NCBI GenBank assembly: GCA_022573975.1
Contig: JACZSY010000008.1
Location: forward strand, 1-37,687
Source of the DNA: SAR324 cluster bacterium
Lineage (GTDB): Bacteria > SAR324 > JACQKK01
Direction of reading: 5' to 3'
DNA: 37,687 nucleotides
Shown here piece by piece: positions 16,682 to 23,879 of the stretch. Below the pieces are notes generated by a model that saw nothing but the letters and a program-made list of their open reading frames with translations, searched no databases and was not told where the DNA came from. Numbering within the stretch: the stretch's first letter is position 1; each line of letters begins with the position of its first letter. A program made the translations under genes and the position numbers.

Positions 16682-17625
16682 CGCCGGATTGGCTCCAGTA
16701 TGCGGGTGAGATCGAACAGGCGGTGCCCCAGGTAGAGCAGGCCGATCATCAGGGTCATCATGATCACGCTGATGGCCATGGCCAGCGGATAATCCAGCCC
16801 GCCGATGGCGTTGGTCACGATCACTCCCGCATTGGCCGCCGCCGGGCCACCCAGCAGAAATGGGATGATGTACAACCCGATGCCATTGACGAAGATGAAC
16901 AGGCTGCCCGCGAAAATTCCCGGCGCGGCCAGCGGAATCAAAATGTCCTTGAACAGGTTGAACCCGCGGCTGCCCAGGTCGTCGCAGACCTCGAACACGT
17001 AGCGCTCAACGGCCTCCATGGCCAGGAAACTGGCAAAAATCAGGAACGGGAGGAAGGACATCACCTCGCCGATGATGGTGGCCAACGGCGAGTAGAGAAT
17101 GATGGAGATCGGCTCGGAGATGATGCCCAGATTGACCAGCGTGTTGTTGACCAGCCCGGTGCGCCCCAGCACGGGCCGCAGGGCGAAGGTGCGGATCAAC
17201 TCGGAAACCATGAAGGGCAGGATGAACAGCAGCATCACCGCGTGCTGCGCCCTCAAGGGGATGCGGCGCCGGACGAACACCGCGATCGGAAATCCAATCA
17301 CGAACGCCACCACCACCGAAATGCCGGAATGGTAGATCGAGGCGATAAACGTATCGACTCTACCCGAATCGAAGAATTTCTCGTAGGCGACCAGCGTAAA
17401 GCCGGGCTTCATCCAAAACCTGTCCCGGGGGAATACGCTCCACACCAGGGTGAGCGCCATCGGCACCACCAGGAACAGCACCATGAAACCCAGCGGCAGG
17501 TAAAAGAACAGCCTGGGGAGGCCCCGCTCGCCGAAAAAAAATTCCCGCCACCGCCCCGCCCCGGCGGTGTCTTTCACCGGGGCGGACGCGGGGGGCGGTG
17601 GGGGCGAAGGATTGGAAGGCGGCAT
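16678..17625 (-). CDS. Polyamine-type ABC importer, inner-membrane permease 1 (PotB-like)
   Basis: A 315-residue BPD permease of about six helices. The first 35 residues are Pro/Ser/Ala-rich and cytoplasmic, then FYLPLGFMVLFLVVPMALTL begins the membrane domain. The EAA-like loop is EVCDDLGSRGFNLFKDILIP. The ATG at 17625 lies 5 bp after the solute-binding protein stop; a longer in-frame start at 17865 would run inside that gene and is rejected. The stop overlaps the next permease start as ATGA. Confidence 0.92.
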   Translation of the reverse strand: MPPSNPSPPPPPASAPVKDTAGAGRWREFFFGERGLPRLFFYLPLGFMVLFLVVPMALTLVWSVFPRDRFWMKPGFTLVAYEKFFDSGRVDTFIASIYHSGISVVVAFVIGFPIAVFVRRRIPLRAQHAVMLLFILPFMVSELIRTFALRPVLGRTGLVNNTLVNLGIISEPISIILYSPLATIIGEVMSFLPFLIFASFLAMEAVERYVFEVCDDLGSRGFNLFKDILIPLAAPGIFAGSLFIFVNGIGLYIIPFLLGGPAAANAGVIVTNAIGGLDYPLAMAISVIMMTLMIGLLYLGHRLFDLTRILEPIRR

Positions 17626-17630
17626 GGCAA

Positions 17631-18809
17631 TCAGGCAGCCTGCACCCGGCTCCACCACTCCTGATAGGCCTCCAAATGCTTGGGATACACATTTTGCCAG
17701 GCATTGCCGGGATTGGCGTACCGCTTGGCCTTGTTGGCCAACACCGCTTTGAGATGGGTGACCATGTCCTTGTTGAAGGTCTCCGGGTGGCCGATGATGT
17801 AATCCATCACGCCGTCGGTGAGGGAGCCAAAACCCAACTTGGCCAATTGCTGGGAGGTGTACCAATGGGACAGGAAGACATTGCAGACCCGGTAAAAAGC
17901 CTCCTCCTTGCCCCGCGCCTTGCCGCCCGTGCTCAGCATGACCACATTGTTCCAGACTTGGTGGCCTTCGCGCATGGTGCCGTATTCCACGTACACGCCC
18001 CTGCGCCGGGCAACATAAACCTGGGGCTCCCAGCAGGACATCATGACCACCTCTTTTTGCACCAGCAGGTTCACCGAATCGCCGAAACCGCTCCAGAAGG
18101 TGCGGAATTGGCCGGCTTTTTTATGGTCGATCAGGAACTGGCAAACGCCTTTAACCTCCTTGGGGGTCATGTTGGAAGGATCCTCGATCCCCTGCAATCC
18201 GGCTTGCTTGAGGTAAATGGCGGTGTTGGTCAAGGTGGGGCCGAAGTCGTTCTGCATGGCCACGCGTCCCTTGAACTGCCGGTCGAAGAGATAGGCCCAG
18301 GAATCGGGCTTGAAACCCAATTCTTCGGGGAGATAGGCCATCGAATCCGCATTGGAAATATACGGAACCGCATGCACCACGCCTTTGTAACGAATGGTGT
18401 GGGCCGCGACCCCATCGGATTTGCGGACACTGTCGTTGAGCAAAAACCAGTTCGGCATGCGGCTGGTATCCAAGGGGACGATGTTGCCGGTTTCCGCCAT
18501 GGCGTCTTCCATGCCCCCGCCATTGTCGGTGAAGGCGTCGTACAGTTTCTGGCCGCCTCCCACCAGCATTTTTTGCAGTAATTCCTGCGCATCGGCGCTT
18601 TTGACCGTCCACTTGATCTTCACGCCGGACGCTTTTTCCATCGGCTCCCAGGTCTTCCATGGCTTGGCGATCCCCGGGCACCACAGCTTCAGTTCCCGCC
18701 GATCGGCGGCGGCCTGAACATTTCCCGGCACCAGGCCGGCGCCGGCCATCGCGGCAACGCCCGCCATGCTCTTCAGGAAAACCCTGCGGTTGAATTCGGT
18801 TTGATTCAT
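17631..18809 (-). CDS. Extracellular solute-binding protein, PotD-like, Tat-exported
   Basis: A 392-residue periplasmic binding protein for the importer. The N-terminus NRRVFLKSMAGVAAMAGAGL carries a twin-arginine motif (RRxFLK) and a short hydrophobic stretch, so export folded by Tat is likely; cleavage is near VQA. The body has the type II binding-protein pattern (LKLWCPGIAKPWKTWEPME; SGVKIKWTVKSADAQELL; VHAVPYISNADSMAY). Aromatic residues lining the cleft suit cationic or amine ligands, but identity is not determinable. GAGG lies eight bases before the ATG at 18809. First gene of the operon. Confidence 0.9.
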   Translation of the reverse strand: MNQTEFNRRVFLKSMAGVAAMAGAGLVPGNVQAAADRRELKLWCPGIAKPWKTWEPMEKASGVKIKWTVKSADAQELLQKMLVGGGQKLYDAFTDNGGGMEDAMAETGNIVPLDTSRMPNWFLLNDSVRKSDGVAAHTIRYKGVVHAVPYISNADSMAYLPEELGFKPDSWAYLFDRQFKGRVAMQNDFGPTLTNTAIYLKQAGLQGIEDPSNMTPKEVKGVCQFLIDHKKAGQFRTFWSGFGDSVNLLVQKEVVMMSCWEPQVYVARRRGVYVEYGTMREGHQVWNNVVMLSTGGKARGKEEAFYRVCNVFLSHWYTSQQLAKLGFGSLTDGVMDYIIGHPETFNKDMVTHLKAVLANKAKRYANPGNAWQNVYPKHLEAYQEWWSRVQAA

Positions 18810-18915
18810 GTCGGATCCTCGTGATAAAGTGACAATGAGTCCTGTGAAATTCCGTTTCGAAAATTTCCGTAGCCTGACCTTTCCCAATTCAAATTAGAGG
18901 GAAAATACGATTCCG

Positions 18916-18944
18916 TTTATAGTTCAAGACCGGACGAACGTCAA
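18916..18944 (-). promoter_or_regulatory. Sigma-70-type promoter of the ABC importer operon
   Basis: On the minus strand TTGACG (18939-18944) and TATAAA (18916-18921) are separated by exactly 17 bp, a near-consensus housekeeping promoter. Predicted start is near 18909, giving a leader of about 100 bases before the solute-binding protein gene. Confidence 0.78.
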
Positions 18945-19576
18945 TCCCAATAAACCCTCGATTTGGACTCGGTTCAACCCATCAAGTATTTCCCCTCCAT
19001 CCGGAAGGCCGGCCGATTGCGCCAACCAGAGGCCGAGCCTGGCATCCTGGCCCGCGCAGGGGTGTCCGCAACGGGTTGTCCGCGCCGGTTTTTGGGCCTG
19101 ATTTTTTCGGGCCGGTTGGCCAGGAAATCACCGGCGTTGAGTTGGAGCGGCCTTTTGGCTGAGAAGCGTTACATGGTGACACCGCTCTTTTGGCTACAGG
19201 CGGAGAAAAAATCCAAAGCCGTTTCCATGTTGGGAAAGAACAGGGTATTTGATTTTGAGGGGAAAAACCCGCCTTTTTTTGGCGCTGGAATTTCAAAAAA
19301 AAAATCACCACTGCAGGAGCCATATCTTTGGCGGACCCAACACCGGTTGTTTTCCAAAATTTGAGAAGTTCGAGGATAATATTGAAAATAATTTCGCTTG
19401 AATTGGTGGATATTAAAAAGATGGCAGTGCCGGAAAATTCCAAACCCCGCCAGAAAAATAAACAGTCCGTATTGCGATGACCGGCCGAAAGGGTTCCAGA
19501 GACGACTTCCCGCGCGATGACTTGGCCCCGTCCGATTGACGCCGGGAAAAGGAAATCGTCCGTGGGGAACTCCCCG
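18945..19576. other. Gene-free stretch upstream of the receiver pseudogenes
   Basis: No reading frame here has recognisable protein character. Compared with its surroundings it is rich in A and T runs (for example TTTTTTT near 19274 and ten A near 19295). It may be eroded coding sequence, given the pseudogenes that follow. Confidence 0.5.
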
Positions 19577-19991
19577 ATACGGCTATTTCAAGACAACGGG
19601 TTCCCCATGCCTTGGGCCAGCAACGGTTATGCCAGCCTGGAAAAAGCCCGTGAAGCCTGGGAACGGGCGGCGGCGCTGAATCCGGCGAATTCGATGCAAG
19701 GTGCGGGAAGCGGAAAAGGGACGGATCGGAATTGAAACCCGCAGGGAGGCCGCACCGGAGCCAATACGACTCGATTTGACGATGTCCGGAATGAACGGCT
19801 TCGGGTTCATGGCCAAATTGAAAAAAAACGAACAACTGAAAGGCGCCCCGGTTTTCGCGATCGCCCCCTTGAATTTAACCAAAAATGATTTAAAACGGCT
19901 CAACGGTGACTTTATCCGTGTGCTAAATAAGCTGGATTATGGCATAAATGATTTGGCCGCCGCGGTGAACGGCGTCACCGGAAAAATTTAA
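19577..19991 (+). pseudogene. Decayed response-regulator receiver domain 1
   Basis: Pieces of a CheY-like receiver are spread over two frames. The first reads RLFQDNGFPMPWASNGYASL then EKAREA. The second, intact from about 19701 to the stop at 19991, reads PIRLDLTMSGMNGFGFMAKL, then LKGAPVFAIAPLNLTKND and VLNKLDYGINDLAAAVNG. The phospho-acceptor Asp (LDL) and the conserved Lys (LNK) survive, but the N-terminal acidic pocket is missing and about 100 bp of extra sequence separates the halves. Hence a pseudogene rather than a short gene, although the 96-residue 3' frame could still be translated. Confidence 0.7.
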
Positions 19992-20023
19992 ACGGCGAAA
20001 CCCACCTGAAAACCCAGGTCTCG

Positions 20024-20387
20024 ATGAAAAAATTTTGGTGGCGGAAGACAGCGGGTTGAACCTGGAAATGTTGCCCGGGCGTGTGATGCGGAGACGGTTG
20101 GCCGGGGCGATGGAGAGGGACGGTCCAGGGGCGCTCGATAAAACCCTTCCGGAAAATCCACCCCCGATTCCGGTGGAGACGAATCTTCCCCGGCCGGACG
20201 GTTGGGGAGGCCACCGGACGGATCGGGAACGAGGAACGACCGAAGACCATTCCGGTGGCCGCAACCCACCGCCCAGGTCATGTCCGGCGATGAGGATAAA
20301 GCCTTGATCGCCGGGTGCGACGATTTCGTGGCCACACCGGCCGATTTCGGGCGGTTGCGGGAAAAAATCGCGACGATTTTGGATTGA
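20024..20387 (+). pseudogene. Decayed response-regulator receiver domain 2
   Basis: A second receiver domain broken by at least three frameshifts. Following frames in turn gives KILVAEDSGLNLEML, then (different frame) GRIGNEERPKTIPVAAT, then (third frame) TAQVMSGDEDKALIAGCDDF and VATPADFGRLREKIATILD to the TGA at 20385. The first break lies in the A-run after ATG at 20024, where a single missing A would restore M-K-K-I-L-V. The expected KP pair near the end is TP. The stop is 10 bp before the intact hybrid kinase, so it was probably part of the same operon. Confidence 0.8.
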
Positions 20388-20397
20388 GATGTGACCA

Positions 20398-22377
20398 ATG
20401 GCGGAATTCGTTACCAATGCGGGGAACATCCTGGTCGTGGATGACGATCCTCAAGCCCTGAATCTAATGTCCCGCAGATTGCGGCGCCACGATTACGATG
20501 TGGATCAAGCCGAGTCCGGATCGTTGGCCCTGGAACGGATCGGGCGGACATCCTATGACGCGATATTGTTGGACATCATGACCGGCTCCAGCGGAATCGA
20601 AACACTGATCGCCATCCGGAAAAATCATGGGCCGTCGGATTTGCCGGTGATCATGGTCACCGCCGTGCCCGACGACGCCTACGTGGTGGAGGCTTTGGAG
20701 GCCGGCGCCAACGATTACGTGGCGAAATCGGTTGACTTCAGAGTGCTGCTGGCCCGGCTGAAAAACCATGTGGCCCTCAAACGGGCCGAAAAGGACGCCG
20801 CGGATACCCGGATGCGCCTGGAGGAGAGGGTAGAGGAGAGAACCCGGGAACTTCGCGTCAGCCAGCGCCTGCTGCGCACCGTTTTCAATGCCATTCCCCA
20901 TCATATCTTCGTCAAGGACATCGAGGGGCGATACACGATGGCCAACAAGATGTTCCGGGAATTCTGGAAGATTCCGGCGGAAAACCTGGTGGATGCCAAG
21001 GTGTCCATATTGTCTTGGGCCGATGAAGATATGCCGGTTGCGATTGAAAGGCACGACCGGCGCATCTTTGAAAAAGGGGAAACGGTGATCGAGCCGGAAG
21101 TGACTTTCCAGCTCAAGGACGGGCGGGAGGTGGTGCGGCGTCAAATCAAGGTGCCCCTCCGGGACATGGAGGGTAAAATCGTCGGCCTGGTTGGCATCTC
21201 CGAAGACATCACACATCGGCGGCAGACCGAGGAAGCGCTACGGCAGGCGCAAAAAATGGAGGCGGTGGGGCAATTGACCGGCGGCGTGGCGCACGATTTC
21301 AACAACCTGCTGCAGATCATCCACGGATACACCCAGATCGCCCTGACCCAGAAAGACCTCAGCGAAAGAATCGTGGACCATCTGCAAAAAGTCATCGAAG
21401 CGGCTGGCAGGGCCGCCAACCTGACCCGGCAATTGTTGGCCTTCTCCCGCCAAAGCGTCCTCAAACCGGAATATCTGGATATCAATTTCCTGTTGCAAAA
21501 TTTCGAAAAAATGGTTCGCTTGCTGGTTGGGGTCGATATCGACCTGGAATTCAGGGCAGGGAAAAATTTATTGCCAGTGCACGTGGATCCGGGAACGATC
21601 GAACAGGTGTTGCTCAACCTGGCCATCAATGCGCGCGACGCCATGCCAAAAGGGGGACGGCTGGTGATCGAATCTTCCGGTTTCAGGGCCGATGAAAAAT
21701 TTTGCGAGGTCAATGCCTGGGAATCTCCCGGCGACTACGTGGAAATCAAGGTCAGCGACACCGGCGTGGGGATGCCCCCCGAAGTGCTGGAAAAAATATT
21801 CGACCCGTTCTTTACCACCAAGGACCAGGGGAAAGGCACCGGCTTGGGCCTCTCCATGGTGTATGGGTCCATTGAACAACACGGCGGAAAAATTCTCGTC
21901 TACAGCGAACCCGGGAAGGGAACCACTTTCCGGATTTACCTCCCGGTGGCGGACAACGCTTCCCGGGACGAGACCGAAATCGCACACCAAGCCGTGTCCG
22001 GAGGGAACGAGACCATTCTGATCGCCGAAGATACCAGGGAAGTGTTGGAGTTGGTCACCAAGTTGCTGGAAGGCGTTGGCTACCAGATCATTTCCGCCAA
22101 CAACGGCTTGGAGGCTTTGGAGATCTTCAACCGGAATCCCGAAAACATCGACCTGATCATGCTCGACGTGGTGATGCCCAGGATGGGGGGAAGGGAAGTT
22201 TACGACCAAATCACAAAAATCCGTCCCGAAACCTCGATCCTCTTCACCACGGGATTCGGGGCCAATCTGGTGGACACCGAATTCCTGTTCAAGAAAAAAT
22301 TGACTCTGATTCAAAAGCCTTATCTCCCCAACGAATTGTTCAGCACCGTTCGCGAGATGTTGGACCGCCGGAGGTAA
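20398..22377 (+). CDS. Hybrid sensor histidine kinase/response regulator (REC-PAS-HisKA-HATPase-REC)
   Basis: A 659-residue soluble signalling protein without transmembrane segments. An N-terminal receiver (about 10-125, Asp59 in LLDIM) is followed by a coiled coil (EERVEERTRELRVSQ), a PAS domain (about 155-275), a HisKA domain with phospho-accepting His299 in GGVAHDFNNLLQ, a HATPase domain (N-box NLAINARDAMPKGG, G1 DTGVGMPPEV, F-box FFTTKDQGKGTGLGL) and a C-terminal receiver (about 535-655, Asp590 in MLDVVMPRMGG). The first receiver has TGSSG where MPxMDG is usual. The HDFNN type is frequent in environmental proteobacteria. It senses cytoplasmic cues or acts downstream of another kinase; no output gene is nearby. 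Confidence 0.94.
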   Translation: MAEFVTNAGNILVVDDDPQALNLMSRRLRRHDYDVDQAESGSLALERIGRTSYDAILLDIMTGSSGIETLIAIRKNHGPSDLPVIMVTAVPDDAYVVEALEAGANDYVAKSVDFRVLLARLKNHVALKRAEKDAADTRMRLEERVEERTRELRVSQRLLRTVFNAIPHHIFVKDIEGRYTMANKMFREFWKIPAENLVDAKVSILSWADEDMPVAIERHDRRIFEKGETVIEPEVTFQLKDGREVVRRQIKVPLRDMEGKIVGLVGISEDITHRRQTEEALRQAQKMEAVGQLTGGVAHDFNNLLQIIHGYTQIALTQKDLSERIVDHLQKVIEAAGRAANLTRQLLAFSRQSVLKPEYLDINFLLQNFEKMVRLLVGVDIDLEFRAGKNLLPVHVDPGTIEQVLLNLAINARDAMPKGGRLVIESSGFRADEKFCEVNAWESPGDYVEIKVSDTGVGMPPEVLEKIFDPFFTTKDQGKGTGLGLSMVYGSIEQHGGKILVYSEPGKGTTFRIYLPVADNASRDETEIAHQAVSGGNETILIAEDTREVLELVTKLLEGVGYQIISANNGLEALEIFNRNPENIDLIMLDVVMPRMGGREVYDQITKIRPETSILFTTGFGANLVDTEFLFKKKLTLIQKPYLPNELFSTVREMLDRRR

Positions 22378-22435
22378 CCCGGCCCCGCCGGAAGATGCCT
22401 GGGAGGGGGAGGCCGTTTCCCTGTTGCTGGCGGAA

Positions 22436-22486
22436 GCCACGGCCGCGAGGCCTCAAGCCACGGTCGCGAGGCCTCAAGCCACGGCC
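22436..22486. repeat. 21-bp tandem repeat, 2.4 copies
   Basis: GCCACGGCCGCGAGGCCTCAA at 22436-22456 is repeated at 22457-22477 with one change and then partly at 22478-22486. In the open frame it encodes a tandem ATxARPQ heptad. Confidence 0.9.
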
Positions 22487-22519
22487 CTGGTGCAGGCCGG
22501 GGAGGAATACGCTTACAGT

Positions 22520-22596
22520 TGGAACCATGGATGGACACGGATAAAAATGGGAAGAGCCGGTTGCCTCTGCGTTCATCCGCGTTTATTGGCGATTCC
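22520..22596. repeat. Dispersed intergenic repeat, head-to-head pair
   Basis: GGAACCATGGATGGACACGG at the left faces CTGCGTTCATCCGCGTTTAT at the right. Both halves belong to the same family as the copies at 23759-23789 and 37485-37586 (GGAACC..GATGGAC..GAACGCGGAT). The arrangement forms an imperfect inverted repeat. Confidence 0.7.
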
Positions 22597-22718
22597 TTGA
22601 TGCAGGTGCTTGTTTTCACCCGCCAACCAACGGGCCTGGCAAAGAAGTATTGGGAAATCCACACGGCTTGCGAAGCCCATCCACCGCGAAGCCCGGCGAT
22701 GAGGAGTCACCCGGAACC

Positions 22719-23282
22719 ATGATCGATTCACAAGAGGCGATGGACTATCTGGCGGAGAAGCTTACCGACGACCTGGTGGTGGCCTCCCTGGGACACACCA
22801 AGTACGAGATATTTGAGGCCAGGGATCGCCCGGAGAACTTTTACCTGTGGAACGCCATGGGCATGGCGCCTTCGGTGGGGCTGGGAATGGCCATGGCCGC
22901 CCCGGAACGCCGGGTTGCCATTCTCGATGGGGATGGCGCCCTGCTGATGAACCTGAGCACCCTGGCCACCGAGGGCTGGCGCGCGCCGCCCAACCTGATT
23001 CACATCGTCTTCGACAACCGCGTCCATCACATGACCGGGCAACAACCCACCGCCACCTCCGGCCCCGCGGACCTGGCGGCCATCGCCGCGGGCGCGGGTT
23101 TTTCCCATGCCGAAAGGGCCGAAACCCTGGCCGCTTTCCAGGGCGCGGTGGACCGGGCTTATGCCGGCGAAGGGCCCTGGTTCATCCAGGCCCTGGTCAC
23201 CCAAGCCAAACGGGGCGGACGCCCCCCGAAAAGCCCCACCCTGCTCCGCCATCGATTCGAGGCCGCGCTGGGGAAGGGGTAG
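22719..23282 (+). CDS. TPP-binding decarboxylase subunit (sulfopyruvate/phosphonopyruvate decarboxylase beta-like)
   Basis: A 187-residue protein corresponding only to the pyrophosphate (PP) domain of thiamine-diphosphate enzymes. The TPP/Mg motif begins LDGDGALLMNLSTLATEG and ends at the Asn of IVFDNRVHH. An N-terminal GHTKYEIFEARDRPENFYL and the GMAPSVGLGMAMA segment match ComE-type beta subunits of sulfopyruvate decarboxylase and related two-subunit enzymes. Such enzymes need an alpha (PYR) subunit supplying the catalytic Glu; none is visible upstream or downstream. The partner may be encoded elsewhere, or this may be a relic. The gene follows a repeat-rich gap. Confidence 0.82.
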   Translation: MIDSQEAMDYLAEKLTDDLVVASLGHTKYEIFEARDRPENFYLWNAMGMAPSVGLGMAMAAPERRVAILDGDGALLMNLSTLATEGWRAPPNLIHIVFDNRVHHMTGQQPTATSGPADLAAIAAGAGFSHAERAETLAAFQGAVDRAYAGEGPWFIQALVTQAKRGGRPPKSPTLLRHRFEAALGKG

Positions 23283-23350
23283 GGCCGGGATATGGGGGAT
23301 GGGAGATCCGATGCTTGAATCCCCCCCCCCTCCGGCTTGCGGCCTCCTCC

Positions 23351-23384
23351 CCCTCCACGGGCTGTTAAACAACACCGTGGAGGG
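23351..23384. repeat. Hairpin repeat, copy A
   Basis: CCCTCCACGG (23351-23360) and CCGTGGAGGG (23375-23384) form a perfect 10-bp stem with a 14-base loop. The loop sequence, read on the other strand, is shared with copy B at 23605-23636 (GGTGTTGTT-AACAGCCCG core). It follows the TPP gene stop by 68 bp but has no U-tract, so a classic terminator is not supported. Confidence 0.8.
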
Positions 23385-23425
23385 AGGAAAAGCGTCGTAT
23401 TACAACAATATAGGCAAAGAAGTCA

Positions 23426-23450
23426 CCCTTCCCCATTTGATGGGGAAGGG
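23426..23450. repeat. Perfect 10-bp hairpin
   Basis: CCCTTCCCCA and TGGGGAAGGG are separated by TTTGA. It is a stable stem-loop followed by G-rich TTGGGGTTGGGG rather than T residues. Confidence 0.85.
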
Positions 23451-23604
23451 TTGGGGTTGGGGATTCCCCCGTTGCTCTCGCCCCATGGGTGGTAATTCTG
23501 ACAAGCCCGCGGGGAGGGGAGCTTTCTGTCCATGGGGTGGATGGAATTGGATGATCGAGGTTCTTCCGGCGAAGCCTCACCCCGGCGGCAAAATCCCGCC
23601 GACA

Positions 23605-23636
23605 CTCTCCCGGTGTTGTTGAACAGCCCGCGGAGA
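23605..23636. repeat. Hairpin repeat, copy B (inverted relative to copy A)
   Basis: CTCTCCCGGTGTTGTTGAAC followed by AGCCCGCGGAGAG matches the reverse complement of copy A over the GGTGTTGTTxAACAGCCCG core. The two copies face each other across about 220 bp. Confidence 0.65.
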
Positions 23637-23758
23637 GGGTTTCGTCCATGCGGTAAATCATTGTAAACACGAAGATTTCTCCCCCCTCTCCGCATGGTCG
23701 AGGGGGCCGGGGGGTGAGGCCCGCTGTTGCGGTTCGCGGGAAACGCAGTGCGTTTCTT

Positions 23759-23789
23759 CCGCGTTCATCGGCGTTCATCGGCGGTTCCA
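23759..23789 (-). repeat. Dispersed intergenic repeat copy
   Basis: On the minus strand this reads TGGAACCGCCGATGAACGCC followed by GATGAACGCGG, matching the copy at 37495-37525 almost exactly. Confidence 0.8.
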
Positions 23790-23879
23790 ATGCCCCCCGC
23801 CGGCGCATGGCGAAGCCAGGTCTGGTATCGCTACCGCGCCTCCGGCAGAGCGGCGGCCGTTCTCTACCCGGACCGCTTC

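Larger units (their letters stand above)
22378..22718 (+). other. Gap with an open frame relic and repeats
   Basis: From the kinase stop the plus strand is open in another frame to about 22600 and reads PPEDAWEGEAVSLLLAEATA then ARPQ repeats and ALVQAGEEYAYSW. It has no start codon of its own. It could be the tail of a lost partner subunit of the following TPP enzyme, but this is not demonstrated. The rest is a 21-bp tandem repeat and a dispersed-repeat copy in inverted arrangement (22520-22596). Confidence 0.35.
23283..23879. other. Repeat-rich gene-free stretch
   Basis: No supported gene in 597 bases between two convergent genes. It contains several hairpins and dispersed repeats (annotated separately) and C/G-rich tracts such as CCCCCCCTCC near 23330. 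Small reading frames here are by-products of repeats. Confidence 0.7.

Noticed and set aside
18963-19364. 133-residue plus-strand open frame
   Set aside because: No ribosome site and no recognisable fold; it runs through homopolymer tracts in a region that appears eroded.
23351-23384. Rho-independent terminator after the TPP gene
   Set aside because: The stem is strong but is not followed by a T-run on either strand, and it belongs to a repeat pair.
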